Positions 50,989-61,936 of a stretch of 64,000 bases of DNA are shown piece by piece. The notes beneath the pieces are model-generated. The model had not been told where the DNA came from. It saw nothing but the letters and a program-made list of their open reading frames with translations, and ran no database searches. The position numbers were made by a program, and so were the translations under genes. Source of the DNA: Pelecanus crispus (Eukaryota > Chordata > Aves > Pelecaniformes > Pelecanidae). The stretch is taken from contig NC_134652.1 of NCBI RefSeq assembly GCF_030463565.1, forward strand, positions 18,949,397-19,013,396. Reading direction: 5' to 3'. Positions within the stretch are counted from its first letter, which is position 1. Each line of letters opens with the position of its first letter.

Positions 50989-53900
50989 GTAAGGCGCAGG
51001 GGGACGGGGATGGGGTGGGAAGGGGCTGGCGGGAGCCCCGGGCTGACCTGCGGCTCGTCCCCAGGGCTCCCGCTTCCACAGCTCCCGGCGGGAGAGGTAC
51101 GGCAACGTCTTCAAGACCCACCTCCTGGGCCGCCCGGTGGTGCGGGTGACGGGCGCTGAGAACATCCGCAAGATCCTGCTGGGCGAGCACACGCTGGTCA
51201 GCACGCAGTGGCCCCAGAGCACCCAGATCATCCTGGGCTCCCACACCCTGCTCGGCTCCGTCGGTGACCTGCACCGCCAGCGCCGCAAGGTGAGCCTCGC
51301 GATAGGGCCCGCAGCCCAGGCGGCACCTCCTGCCCAGGCTTGGGCCTCGGTGGCACGTGGGACCCCCCCCGCTTTAACCACCTGCCTCTGTTCCCCCCTT
51401 CTCCTCCTAGATCCTGGCCAGAGTGTTCAGCCGCACCGCCCTGGAGAGCTACCTGCCGCGGATCCAGAAGGTTGTGAGCTGGGAGCTGCGGGGCTGGTGC
51501 ATGGAGCCGGGCTCCATCGCAGTTTATTCCTCCACTAAAACCTTAACTTTCCGCATTGCAGCTCGGATTCTGCTGGGGCTCCGCCTGGAGGAAAAGCAGT
51601 TCAAGGACCTGGCCAAAACTTTTGAACAGCTGGTGGAGAACCTCTTCTCCCTGCCCCTCAACATACCCTTCAGCGGGCTGCGCAAGGTACTGCCGCCTGC
51701 CCCGCTCCCTCTGCCTGGGGGTAGGGCCCCGGGCCCCGGCGGCACAGACCCCCTTGTCCCCAGGCCCACCAAGGGGCACTTCTGATGGGCCAGGACATCT
51801 GCAGCACCCCGTTCCGGGTCTGAGGGCCTGGTGTCTTGCCCACCCCAGCCATCTCCCCTTCGCTCTGCGCTTCTCACCTGCTCCTGGATGGCTTCCAGCA
51901 CCTCCAGTCCAGCTCATTGTACAGCGCAGGGCTCCTCTCCTCCCTCACCCCATACGTTGCCTCTGTTGGCTCTTAGTCCATCATGTCTGGTCCTGTCCCG
52001 GACTCATGCCAGCCCACAGCAGAGGGGTCTGTGGGCATGAGCACAAAGGCACGTGGGCACAGCTCACCTCAGGTTAGCACTCCCTGTGCACCTCAGGGCA
52101 GGCTGAGGACTTGAGACCCTCGGTGCCTTGTCCCCCAGCAGCAGAGAGACAGCGAGGGGTCCTGGAGGGGAACATGGCAGAGGGACAGTCTCTGCCTCTT
52201 TCACCCACAGTTTCCTCCCTGCTGCCCTGCCCCTCTTTGCCTGCCTCCCCACACTCCTGCTCCAGGTATCCATCCTGCGTCCCACCCCTCCTCTCCCATT
52301 TCTGTCTGCCTTGCCTCCTCTGGCTTGGGGTTCTCCACCCTTACCACAGCTCAAGTCTCCTGCCCCTTTTAGCCAGGTCTTGTCCAAGCTTTCATTTCCA
52401 CTGTGAGCTCATCTCACCGGATCGTCTTACCCAGCCAGTCCCAGTTCTCCCCCAGCCTCCCTGCTGCTCTTCACCAGTTCAAAGCTCTTGTTTTCCCTGT
52501 CCAGTTCCCCTTTGCAGGTTGTCACCAGTGTGAGCTTTCACCCCCCATCCTATCCCTCCTTGCCCTCTCTCAGGTCAGCCACAGCCTGTCTGGCCCCAGA
52601 CCAAACTCTTCAACTTCCATTTAGGTCCCTTTGTCTTGCTCCTTGCTCCCTGCCCTGTTTCCTTTGTCCAATCCTTCCCACCCCAAATCTCAGCCTTTGT
52701 ATCTTCTTCCCAACATCTGGTCATGGCCATTTTTCATCCCAGTTCTCTTGTCCTTCTGGCTTTTTCAGGAGCCATCTTGATACAGAGCCACACACTCTGT
52801 GACTCCAGCCATCCCACTTTGCAAAGAGATTGCTGATCACTTGACTTGCTGAGGTCTTACCTAAATGTTTTGCCACACAGGAGTGCAATGCAACTGGAGA
52901 TGAGCTGGGTGTGATTAATGTGTCTTTATCTACTATACCCTGTCAAAGCCACTCGTTTGTTCCTGTCTCAGATGTGCCTTGCTGCTTGAACTCAGTTTTA
53001 CTAAGTTACCTCTTCTTGTCCCTTTGGACAAGCTTCTTTTGGACCTGACATGACCATGGGTTTGTTCAGCACAGATGCCTCTGGACTCAGTACCATGGGT
53101 TTGCTGTCTTTTCCTCTCAGAGTGTTTCTTAGGACTTGTTGCATTAGATTCACAACAGCAAGGCAACAGAATTTGCAGCAGTTCCCCCCAAACTGCTGCC
53201 TCTTGCAAGGTTCTGGGGCTGGGCAACAGATTCAACAGTTCTTGCTGTTACAGATCCTGGGATTAAGGATTGGCACACTTGGGGTCCCCTGTCTCTCTGG
53301 AGAGCACGGCGGTTCCTAAGGCTCTCCTGAACTGTGTCTGCCTCCCGCAGGGAATCAAAGCACGGGACATGCTACATGAGTTTATGGAGAAGGCTATACA
53401 GGAAAAACTGCAGAGAAACAACCCAGAAGATCACAGCGATGCTCTGGATTTCATAATAAACAGTGCCAAGGAGCATGGCAAAGAATTCACCATGCAGGAG
53501 CTAAAGGTAAGGAGAACACCCCTTGCGGTGTCCCTTCTGACTCGGCGGCTGTTTGAGAGACCTGGGCTGAGGGGCAGGAGGAGGGTTGTGTGGGGACCCC
53601 CCACCGGCTCCTGCCCTCCTCTTACCAACCGGCTGGAGGACACCATCTCCAGCACGAGCAAGAAAGCCTGGGCTCGGCATGCTCATATGCTCTTGTAGGG
53701 TTGTGTCTCTCTGCATTAGAAGAGAGCTGGTATTTAAAAAGGGAGTAAATGCCTCTTCTACCTTTCACCTTCATGGCTACCAGGCTTCAGCCTGACTTAG
53801 GATGCCGGTAGGGTTACGTGGCTGTGCTAAGGCTCTGTACGTCAGTGTGCACTGGGTGACCTCCAAGGTACTGTCTTGGAAATAGTTAGAGCTAGTCATG

Positions 53901-56900
53901 TGCTCCTCAAACATCCCCCGGCATCTGGCGTAGCGCAGCATGTAGATCATGTCACCGTATACCTCGGCCTACGAGCCCAGAAATCTCTGAGACAATATAT
54001 CAAAATGGGTCCAGGGAGGGAATGATGGATTCTGGGTCATTCCCTATCACCTCGTCATTAATTGGATCATCTAGCTTGTGGATTGCTATGATGCAACATG
54101 ATGCATCACTGTGACTTAGGGATGACCCCAGTAGTCCTTACTGAGCCAAAACTACCAACTGAATGTGCAGAGTATTTTGCCAAAGATCTTAGGAAAAAAT
54201 TGTCATTAGTACTGCATCATTCATAGCTCCAGGTCACTTGGTGTCAGGGAATGACAGAGGACATTGCATTTATATAACAAGTTTTGAAGCAGTTTTGCAT
54301 GGGTACAGCAGCTGAATATACTTTAAAAGTATTTTAATATAGTTTAAAAGTATTGAACATACATAGTTTTACCACGTATTTAGGTATTTAAGGAAAACTG
54401 TCTAAAGACTAATGTTTTATAAATATTTTGTGAAAGTGTAATCTCTAAATCTAAAAAATTTGAAAAACTTTACGGCAACTATTAGATACAATTAGAACCA
54501 GCATATATTCTTAAAGTAAATTTATTATAATTATTTTATTATTTATTCTAATATAATGTTTTTTATTATAATACAATTGTTTTTTAAAGATTATTGCCAG
54601 ATTAAAAATGTGATTGATTAAGATTGATTAATCTCTGTTAGTATTCACACGGATATTACACACAAATAATTATGTGATCTCTCATCATGTCCCTAACTCT
54701 GACCACAAATGGAATAAGGGGTTATTGAACGTAACATGGAGTGGCATGGCAGTGGCCTCGGGCCAGCCGATTCAAATGATAGTATATATGCTGTCCTGTA
54801 CCTTTACAGTTAGAAAATTTCTACCTTGTCTGTATTTAACAAAATGACTTGTGAACCAAACTGCCTGTGCTTGCAGTTGTGGCAATATTCTCCACTCTAA
54901 TAAAACAGTAGTAGAGCTCTCATCCAGTGAAATGGTGTAACTGGATAAAAAGTCCAAAGCTGTCTCAGAATCATGGATACATCTGACTTTGAGAGACACT
55001 GGCACGCACTAGTTGCTGATTTGCTTTTTGTTCAAGGAATTCTGAAGGACAGTTTTCCCAGAAATTTTCCTAAATACACTGTGATTTACACTGCTGGCGT
55101 GAACTCAGCAGAACACTTGGAACATAAAGGTCATTAAAAAGATAATCACTTTGCCGAAAGTACTGCTTTAAAACATTTAAAGCCTTGGAAGGATTAAAAA
55201 AAAAAAAAAAAACCACCATCCTACGTAATAGTGCTGTCACTGGCTGGCTGGGTGGAACCGTAACGCCGCCAGTCCTGCCTCCCAGGACAGGGAGTCGGGC
55301 CGAACCACGGGGACAGCACTGGTGAAGCTGTGGGAAGATGCTGCCTCCCAGTCACCGGTTATGTTGGCCTTGTAAAAGCAGGGAGGGAAAGTCAGCAGCT
55401 CAGCGTCACAACTTCTGTAGCAGCACTGTCAGAGGTTGATGCAGGGAGGCATAAGGGCTGTTATTTCAAATCACAGAGCCTGCCCTAAATTCCTTGCATG
55501 TTATTGAAATGTCTTGGGTTTTAATTGCAAGTGGTGGAACTGAGAGATTGCTTTTCATCTGGGTCTGCTACCTTGTGAATGTAAAAATTCCTGCTAACGC
55601 CTGCAGGAGGTGTGATAGGGGTCGACAGGGATCTGTTATTTCAGAGGTTTTATTTCGGCTGAAAGATTCCCTTGAGAGCTGCACTTTGGCAAAAGCCTCT
55701 AGTCCAGCCAATACGTGGCACTGGGGATGGTAGCAAAGAGTAATCCTTGTTGCGTTATCCTTGACCTTACCAGACTTGGCTCCAGGTACCTTCAGGCTTC
55801 AGTTGTCCTTCCCTGTGTTTTTGGCTGCACCTCTCCAGAAACAGCTTATGTCAGAACAATTCAAAATCCAGACACATAGCTGTGTGAAAGGAAACTGCTC
55901 TGTTTCCCTGGGGGGTTTTGCTCCGCTTTGCCCCTGGGCTGGAGCGATTAGCGCTCGGTAGTGCCAGCCAGGTCCCAGCTCCTGCCAGGGTGGCAGCTCC
56001 CTGTGCTCCTCCCTCGGGCTTCTCCCGTGACTTTTGGGTCTGGCCTCTGGCCTCAGTGCTCCCAGCCCAGTGCTGTGGAGCCGCTGGCACTTTCAGATGG
56101 TGCTGTAAATTTGAGCTTTATGTTTGCTGTCAGAGACGTGACATGCCATGAACCAGCTCCGGGCAACTCTTAACTTTTCAAACGCTATTTCCAAAAGTTG
56201 ATCAAAGGGTGCTGCAAACAGCCCGCAGCAACCTGGCATGTGCTGTGCCATGTAGACCCTGCGGACAGTCCCAGCAAGACTGGGAGGCTGCGTGGGGATC
56301 TGTGAGCCGGGACAAGGCACATATTGCGGATTTGACTGTGCTGTGGTCCATCAGAGCTGGGTAACCTCCTAACTTGTTATGGACTCATCTGCTACGGAGC
56401 TATCAGGAACACCGCTGTGCTTCAGGCTGTAAAGCTTGAAAAGTGAGCAAGTCCTTTGCCTGGTGTGTGCATCCCTGCGGGAGAGCTCCCTGCCAGCTAC
56501 AGCACCTCCCGGGCTGACCTTCTGTAACAGGGAGATCTTTCTGCTTTCAACTCTGTTGGTTTGAGTCCCCTCCCAGACAAGCAAATGGTCGATTATAATT
56601 GGAGATGGATCAAATGCAACCTGTTGTAGCTGTCAGCGCATCTAGGATTTATGCATAAATGCACCACCTCGCAACCCCTGGCTGGGCAGAAAGGTAAAAG
56701 CTGGGCGCAAAGGCGAATTGGCAGAGGAAGGTAAAAAGCATAATGCTTGAAATGAACTTCACTCAGTATGCTAAAAGGCATGTTAAAATGCTTCTTTAAA
56801 ATTTGTAAATCTTTGGAGGGAAGCTCAGAAGAGCTGGATTGGAGGTGATGTGTAGTCATCTCGGTGGTATTGCCGCATCAGTCACTTGGCAAGTGGATGT

Positions 56901-58240
56901 CCAGTTCGTACAGAAATGGAAGAAAAAGGGTGTCTTGTTTTGGTCCCTGCCAACCCAGGGTGGGTGCAGGTTTGGCAGAGGTGGGGGCCAGGGCCCTCTG
57001 CACAGGGACAAAACCTGCAAAAGGTGAGAACAGTCTGAATCACAACCAGTTTAAAATGGCATTCAAACTTGTCACCTTCCTTCCTCTCCCAGGAGTCAGC
57101 GATTGAACTCATATTTGCTGCTTTTTTCACCACGGCTAGTGCCAGCACCTCTCTGATCCTCCTGCTAATGAAGCACCCCTCAGTGATTGAAAAAATAAGG
57201 CAGGAGCTGATGTCCCATGAGCTGTCCCAGTGGTGTGAGTGCTGCTCTGCAGGACCCTGCTCGGACACCCTGACCACCCAGAGCGGGGACAGCGAGAAGC
57301 CACTTCTCTGCCCCACGGCCGAAGATGCTCACGAGGACCAGAGCCAGCCCCCGGGCCCAGCGGAGGAAGGTCCCCCCCAGCCCTGCACCCTGCCGGAGCC
57401 CACCCTCCACCAAAGCAGTCCCTGCGCTGGCCCCCAGCTCCGGATGCCGCTGGGGCAGGACTGTCACTGCCCCTCAGACATCAGCCTGGAGAAGCTGAGC
57501 CGCCTGCGCTACCTGGACTGTGTGATTAAGGAGGTGCTGCGGGTGCTGCCCCCCGTCTCCGGAGGCTACAGGACGGCACTGCAGACTTTTGAGCTGGATG
57601 TAAGTGCTTCGCATGCCGGCGGGCTGCTAGAGAGCTGCTGCCTGCCGCTGCCTGCAAGCACCCTGCGTCCATGGTGGTGCTTGGCAGTGTAGCTCGGGGG
57701 AAGGTGGCACCCAGCAACCTCTGTGGGTCCCAGATGGGCTGGGGAGAAAGGAGCTGCGGAGCAGATGGGCAATGTGGTGGGGCTGTCCCCAGGCACCCTC
57801 TGCTCATCCTCCACTAGCACAGCCGGCTGCACAGGTATGTAATGCTCCTCTCCTCCCCTCTTCTCTCCCCTGCCCAGGGCTACCAGATCCCCAAAGGCTG
57901 GAGCGTCATGTACAGCATCCGTGACACGCATGAGACAGCCGCCGTCTACCAGAGCCCCCCCGATGGCTTCGACCCAGACCGATTTGGTGCCGCCCGGACG
58001 GCGGCTGCGGGCCGCTTCCACTACATCCCCTTTGGCGGCGGGGCACGGAGCTGCATCGGCAAGGAGCTGGCGCAGGCCATCCTCAAGCTGCTGGCCATCG
58101 AGCTGGTCAGCACTGCCCGCTGGGAGCTGGCCACCCCCGGCTACCCCGCCATGCAGACCGTGCCCATCGTGCACCCTGTCGATGACGGGCTGCAGCTCTA
58201 CTTCCACCCCTTGCAGCCCAGCCGCGGCAGCAAGGCCTGA
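50797..58240 (+). CDS. CYP26C1: CYP26C1, retinoic acid hydroxylase (cytochrome P450), complete
   Basis: CYP26C1 hydroxylates all-trans and 9-cis retinoic acid in the endoplasmic reticulum membrane and limits retinoid signalling in embryonic hindbrain and head tissue (family knowledge). Six exons join at 50797-50988, 51065-51289, 51411-51686, 53351-53506, 57093-57599 and 57878-58240. All boundaries are phase 0, giving 572 aa. Visible features are an N-terminal membrane anchor (about 8-25), the I-helix FAAFFTTAS (291-299), the K-helix ExxR (E430-R433), FDPDRF (483-488) and the haem loop [10 protein letters not shown] with ligand Cys511. The ATG at 50797 follows GGAGG and opens [16 protein letters not shown]; an upstream in-frame ATG at 50578 is in the predicted 5' UTR region. 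The protein is about 50 residues longer than human CYP26C1 (522 aa as I recall), owing to an expanded linker (about 330-410) in exon 5. CYP26C1 rather than CYP26A1 or B1 is supported by [29 protein letters not shown] and its position. Confidence 0.95.
51065..51289 (+). CDS. CYP26C1: CYP26C1 exon 2
   Basis: 225 nt, residues 65-139, including [20 protein letters not shown] and [13 protein letters not shown]. It has the same length and phase as CYP26A1 exon 2. The intron before it is only 76 nt. Confidence 0.95.
51411..51686 (+). CDS. CYP26C1: CYP26C1 exon 3
   Basis: 276 nt, residues 140-231, including [17 protein letters not shown] and [17 protein letters not shown]. Acceptor CTCCTCCTAG, donor GTACTG. 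Confidence 0.95.
51687..53350 (+). other. CYP26C1: CYP26C1 intron 3, with a pyrimidine-biased block
   Basis: A 1664-nt intron. From about 52195 to 52840 the + strand is markedly C/T-rich with recurring CTCCT, CCTGCC and CCATC-like words, giving long open frames that look spurious. No gene recognised. Confidence 0.8.
53351..53506 (+). CDS. CYP26C1: CYP26C1 exon 4
   Basis: 156 nt, residues 232-283: [19 protein letters not shown] through EFTMQELK. Acceptor CCTCCCGCAG, donor GTAAGG. Confidence 0.95.
53507..57092 (+). other. CYP26C1: CYP26C1 intron 4
   Basis: A 3.6-kb intron. A stretch at 53830-54130 has a non-repetitive, coding-like texture on the minus strand (see findings). A17 lies at 55196-55212, and 54280-54660 is very AT-rich. 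No other exon was found. Confidence 0.8.
57093..57599 (+). CDS. CYP26C1: CYP26C1 exon 5 with expanded I-J linker
   Basis: 507 nt, residues 284-452. It opens [18 protein letters not shown] (I-helix). The segment of about 81 residues from W330 to P410 is rich in Pro, Gln, Glu and Cys (nine Cys, including CECC and DCHC). The exon then gives [20 protein letters not shown] with the K-helix ExxR. The human protein has a shorter Gly/Pro/Cys linker here, from memory. A GTGAGT at 57235 and CCCCTCAG ending 57477 bracket exactly 243 nt in frame. Confidence 0.92.
57600..57877 (+). other. CYP26C1: CYP26C1 intron 5
   Basis: A 278-nt intron, GTAAGT...CTGCCCAG. Nothing else seen. Confidence 0.9.
57878..58240 (+). 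CDS. CYP26C1: CYP26C1 exon 6 with haem loop and stop
   Basis: 363 nt including TGA at 58238-58240, residues 453-572. [25 protein letters not shown] and [15 protein letters not shown] (Cys511 as haem-iron ligand) are visible. The C-terminus is [11 protein letters not shown]. Confidence 0.95.
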   Translation, partial: GYQIPKGWSVMYSIRDTHETAAVYQSPPDGFDPDRFGAARTAAAGRFHYIPFGGGARSCIGKELAQAILKLLAIELVSTARWELATPGYPAMQTVPIVHPVDDGLQLYFHPLQPSRGSKA

Positions 58241-59020
58241 GCCAGGGGTACACCGCCCCCCTCCATCCTGGAGTTCATGCCCCTCCACGGCTGCCGGGGG
58301 CAGGTCTCTGCTGCCCCAGCCTGGGTTTGGCACTGGGTCGCTGCAGAGCAAAACCCCAAAGGTCTTTTTAATTTTCCTCTCCTGGTGTGCAAGCTGGTAG
58401 GGAGGGTCCTGCAGAGTCCTGCTCCTGAGCACCTGGGTGAGCCTCAGCCCTGACCCCGGGGCAAAAGCCACTGAAGCTGCTGGCAGGGAGCATCCCCCAC
58501 GGGGGCTCGGCCAGCCCCTGCCCCACGCAGGTTTTCAGCCACCAGGGATGGGGAGCAAAACTCCCAGCCCCACAGTTAAGGCTCCCAGAGCTTTTCTGTC
58601 GCAGGGTTATCTCCTGTGGGTGTGTTATAGGAGAGGCAGGACGAACATTCTGCACTCTGTAGCTTTTTAGATGTAAAATGAGGGCAGATAGGGGGGCGGG
58701 GGCTCTGCAGGAAAACACAAGGCAGGGCTGCCCAATCCATGACATCAGCTGTAGCTAGAATAATAGGATGTAAAGTGGTTTTTATTGTAAATATTTAATC
58801 TCATTCCTGCACTTCCCATTAGAGCTGGCACAAAGAGGACATGTCTCGTTCACCCAGTAGTAGCTGTGTATGTTGTGCCTGAGCACCGTGCTGCTGCTCG
58901 GGGCCTGCCATAAAGCCCCCCCCAGGGTCCCTGGAGGGTGCGCTCCACAGCCTGACCGAGGAATTGGACTGAAGCATGGGAGGGGGCTTTGGGGAATAAA
59001 CATTTGGAAAACAGACATTT
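58241..59020 (+). other. CYP26C1: CYP26C1 3' UTR
   Basis: This is non-coding sequence from the stop to just past the AATAAA at 58995-59000, with TG-rich sequence (CTGGTTATGTCTCATTTGTG) downstream as expected of a cleavage region. The end is inferred. Confidence 0.6.
58995..59000 (+). terminator. CYP26C1: Polyadenylation signal AATAAA for CYP26C1
   Basis: The only consensus AATAAA found in the first 800 nt after the stop, followed by a GT-rich stretch within 45 nt. Confidence 0.6.
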
Positions 59021-60240
59021 CTGGTTATGTCTCATTTGTGGTACAGTCCCCTGTTCCTGATGATGCTGTTCACATTGCAGAGGGGGTGTCTGCCAGGTGA
59101 CACAGGCTCCGTGGTGGCTGGCTGGCCAGACTGACCGTGTCACCTCCTGCAGCCCAGCTCTGCCAGGGAAAGTGCCAGGAGAGCAGCTCTGTAGGTCTAT
59201 CCAAGGGGTACTCCCTGGGGCTAAGCCTGGGTGCTGAGGGCACCTTTTTGGGTGGTTTTTGAGTACCACCCGCCTCACTGAGACACGGGGTATTTCTCAC
59301 CCATGTAAAATGAAGTGAGTCCTGTTGCTTGTGCACTGAGAACAGAGCTGGGCCCAGCTCCTTGCTCCACTGCAGTGTGTTTATAAGCTCCTTTCAGCTT
59401 CATCTCTGCTCCTCGCTGTCACGTGTCCTGCGTGAAAGCCATGGGGGAAACGATCCACCTTGTCCCTCCAGCGCACCCTGGGCCTGGTGGCATGGGGTGC
59501 TCTGTGTGAAGAACCAGCAGCAGCTTGACCTGCGAGGGCGGAAACGTGGCACGAGGACAGAGCCGCTTTGGAAAGGCTCTGGAGTGCTCCCCTGTCCCCT
59601 GCATCTCTGTCATCGTCCTGCTTCAATGCCAGGCTACAAATGACCTCGCCCCGGCTAGCCCCCCTTGCATGTCTGTGCTGGGGCACTACGGCGGGGTGCG
59701 CGCTGCTGCTAGCTGTCAGAGGGCTGCGCAGCAAGCACGACGCTCCCGGGGGCAGAATGTGGCTCCCAAACGCGACAGGTCAAATCTGGAATTTGGAAGG
59801 GCTGAGCTAAGTGCTGTTGGCAGGTCGACCCCGTAGTGAACCAGAGCCTCTGCCCCTGCCGACCTTGTCCTGCAAGGTGAATCTTTGTGGCTATCAGAGG
59901 TGAAATCAGTAGGTGGTGGCTGCAAGTGGCAATGACTAACTTTAATTAGCAGGAGCTGCCAGCGTGGCTGCGACCCGTGGGCGATGCAGGCTCCCACCGC
60001 AGGCAGGGCTGCGGGCAGGGCTGGGCCTGCGGTGCCCAGCACCGGGTGCAGGAGGGCTGGGGCTCCTCCAGCAACGCGCTTAAAAATTACCCCGAGCGCT
60101 AACGAGCCCCATAGCCACCCGCCGAAAAATGTAACGTGAATCTAGTTAAAAAAAAAGACTTGAAACTGATTTTGTTTGCAGATAAACACGAGCATTTACA
60201 AATGAAGTGTAATAATTGTTACTTGTAACCGAAGTTTGTT
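59021..60240 (+). other. CYP26C1-CYP26A1 intergenic spacer
   Basis: Moderately GC-rich unique sequence. No exon, RNA gene or repeat was recognised on either strand. Open frames here are short and unlike known proteins. Confidence 0.7.
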
Positions 60241-60500
60241 CATATTAGGCTGTTAATTTGCTGACCCCCTTCCAAGATGTTTTTAATTATCCCTTTCACT
60301 CTTTACCATTTGATTCTTTTCGAGCCGATGGCTGGGGAATACACAGCTGGGGAGATAATAAAGCCTTCCTGTGGCAATTATCGGTGCTCAGGCCACCGTA
60401 TCTCGTTATTTTGATAGACAGTGAACTTGGCGCGGTTGCCGGCCGGGTTCACGCAGATGTCACGGTCCGTGTTGTAGGTCACAAGCAGGTCAGCGCCCGG
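60241..60500. promoter_or_regulatory. CYP26A1: Distal CYP26A1 retinoid-responsive enhancer (candidate)
   Basis: The block holds a perfect DR5 (60476-60492), a DR5-like pair GGTTCA-CGCAG-ATGTCA (60446-60462) and a TGAACT half-site (60422-60427). It is preceded by AT-rich homeodomain/GATA-type words (GATAATAAAGCC). It lies 1.4 kb upstream of the proximal RARE, comparable to the distal RARE reported about 2 kb upstream of mammalian CYP26A1. Enhancer extent is inferred. Confidence 0.65.
60476..60492 (+). promoter_or_regulatory. CYP26A1: Consensus DR5 retinoic acid response element (distal)
   Basis: AGGTCA-CAAGC-AGGTCA: two perfect RAR/RXR half-sites spaced by 5 bp. It probably cooperates with the proximal RARE to induce CYP26A1 when retinoic acid rises. 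Confidence 0.85.
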
Positions 60501-61876
60501 CGAGGGGAGAGGGCCGGGTCAGGGCGCGGCCGCCGCTGCCGGCCAGGGCCGCCCGGGCCCCGCGGAGCCGCGCCGGGAGCCGCGCCGAGCCCCGAGGGCT
60601 GCGCGCCTCCGGGGGCGAGGAAGTGCCCCCCGGGGGCCCTCTTGGGCAAGGGGCTGCGGGGGCGGGCAGCCCCGCTCCCGCAAGGCATCGTACGGGGAGG
60701 GAGGGTCCCGCGTGGTGCGTTGGCAGGAAAATAATAATTAAAAGTGACACCTTCCCCCCAAACGCACACACGCAACTTCCAGCGTTTATTGAGCTTATCT
60801 GGGAGCAAGGAAGGGAAAAGGAAACAAAAACGCAAAGGGGAAAAAAAAAAAAGCGAGCACGATAGTTTATTGGTAGCAGCCGTGCCCAGCGGAGCGCTCC
60901 GCCGCCCCGCAGCCGCGGGCCGCGCCCGGCGCCTCTTCCCCAGCGGCCGCGTCCCCCGGACGGCGCCTCCCGCAGCCCAGCGAGCCCAGCCTCCCCGCAG
61001 CCCCGCCGGCCGCAGCCGCCGCTCCATCCCGGAGAGCAACCCCCGGCGCCTGCCCGCCGCCTCCGGGAGGGAGCCCCTCCGCGCCCCGGCTGCAGGCGGC
61101 GTGCCCGGCCGGTGCCGAGCGCCCCTTCCCGGCCGCGCAGCCCCGACGGCCCCGGGACGCCGGCGAGCCCCGGGCGAGGGCGGGCAGCAGGTCCCGGGGA
61201 GAGGAGCCGGGCACGGCGGCTTGGGTGTTTCCTTTCCGCGCTCACCTCCCTTTCCCTCGGTGACCCGCGCCTGAACCTGCACCGGGAGGCTGAGACGGAC
61301 TGCTGCCCGCGGCTCCGTCCTCCGCGGCCGGGCAGAAATACAAGCCGGGCCTTTCGAGGTGAGCCAGGGGGCAGCGGAGGCTCCTCCGCCGACGCGGCGG
61401 CACAGCTGCGGCTCTGCCCGACGGGCCACCGGGCTCCCCCAGCGCGGGGGCCCGCCCGGCCCCCACCAGCACCGGCCCGGCTTCTCCCGGCCCCCCTCGC
61501 TCGCCGTTCCCGGCCGGCGGCAGCAGCGGGCGAGCGAAGGAGCTCCGCAGCCTGCAGAGCGCGCCGGCACCGGCCGGGGAGCGCCCCCGGGGGTGGGTGT
61601 CTCCGGGCTGCCGGGCGCTGCAGCGGGGCGTTTCTCTGCCTCGGCGCAACCCGCTGGTCTCTATCGAGCATCGGCGATAAATCCGAGGGGGCGGCCGGGC
61701 CCCGGCTGTCGGCCGCGTCCCGCCGCCCGCTCGCTGAGCGCGGTGCAGCGCGGAGCCGGCCCCGAGCCGCGGCCGGCAGCACCTTTCCCTCGCCGGCGGC
61801 GGGCAGGATGCGCCGCGCAGAGCAAACGGTTAAAGATTTCGGGGGGAGGAGCCAGGCCGCAATCCGCAATTAAAGA
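60500..61876 (+). other. CYP26A1: CYP26A1 upstream CpG island
   Basis: GC- and CpG-rich DNA interrupted by an AT-richer patch at about 60730-60880 (TAATAATTAAAAGTG and A-rich runs). Long minus-strand open frames (up to about 460 codons) cross it but look like GC-rich stop-poor artefacts. No transcript is supported. Confidence 0.65.
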
Positions 61877-61893
61877 TGAACTTTGGGTGAACT
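61877..61893 (-). promoter_or_regulatory. CYP26A1: Proximal DR5 retinoic acid response element (R1)
   Basis: On the minus strand AGTTCA-CCCAA-AGTTCA, a DR5 set in TTAAAGATGAACTTTGGGTG. It matches the proximal CYP26A1 RARE known from mammals and fish, lies 44 bp upstream of the TATA box and binds RAR/RXR. Confidence 0.93.
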
Positions 61894-61936
61894 AATTTAT
61901 CGGACCAAGGTAGGGTGGGCAGCAACCTGGGAAGGG

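Noticed and set aside
49886-51381. Long overlapping frames on both strands at the CYP26C1 promoter and exon 1
   Set aside because: GC-rich shadows of the promoter and of the real exons 1-2.
60479-61869. Minus-strand open frames of 363 and 459 codons upstream of CYP26A1
   Set aside because: They cross the CpG island and RARE-proximal promoter, are Ala/Gly/Arg/Pro-rich, overlap each other in two frames and have no recognisable domain; they reflect low stop frequency in GC-rich DNA.
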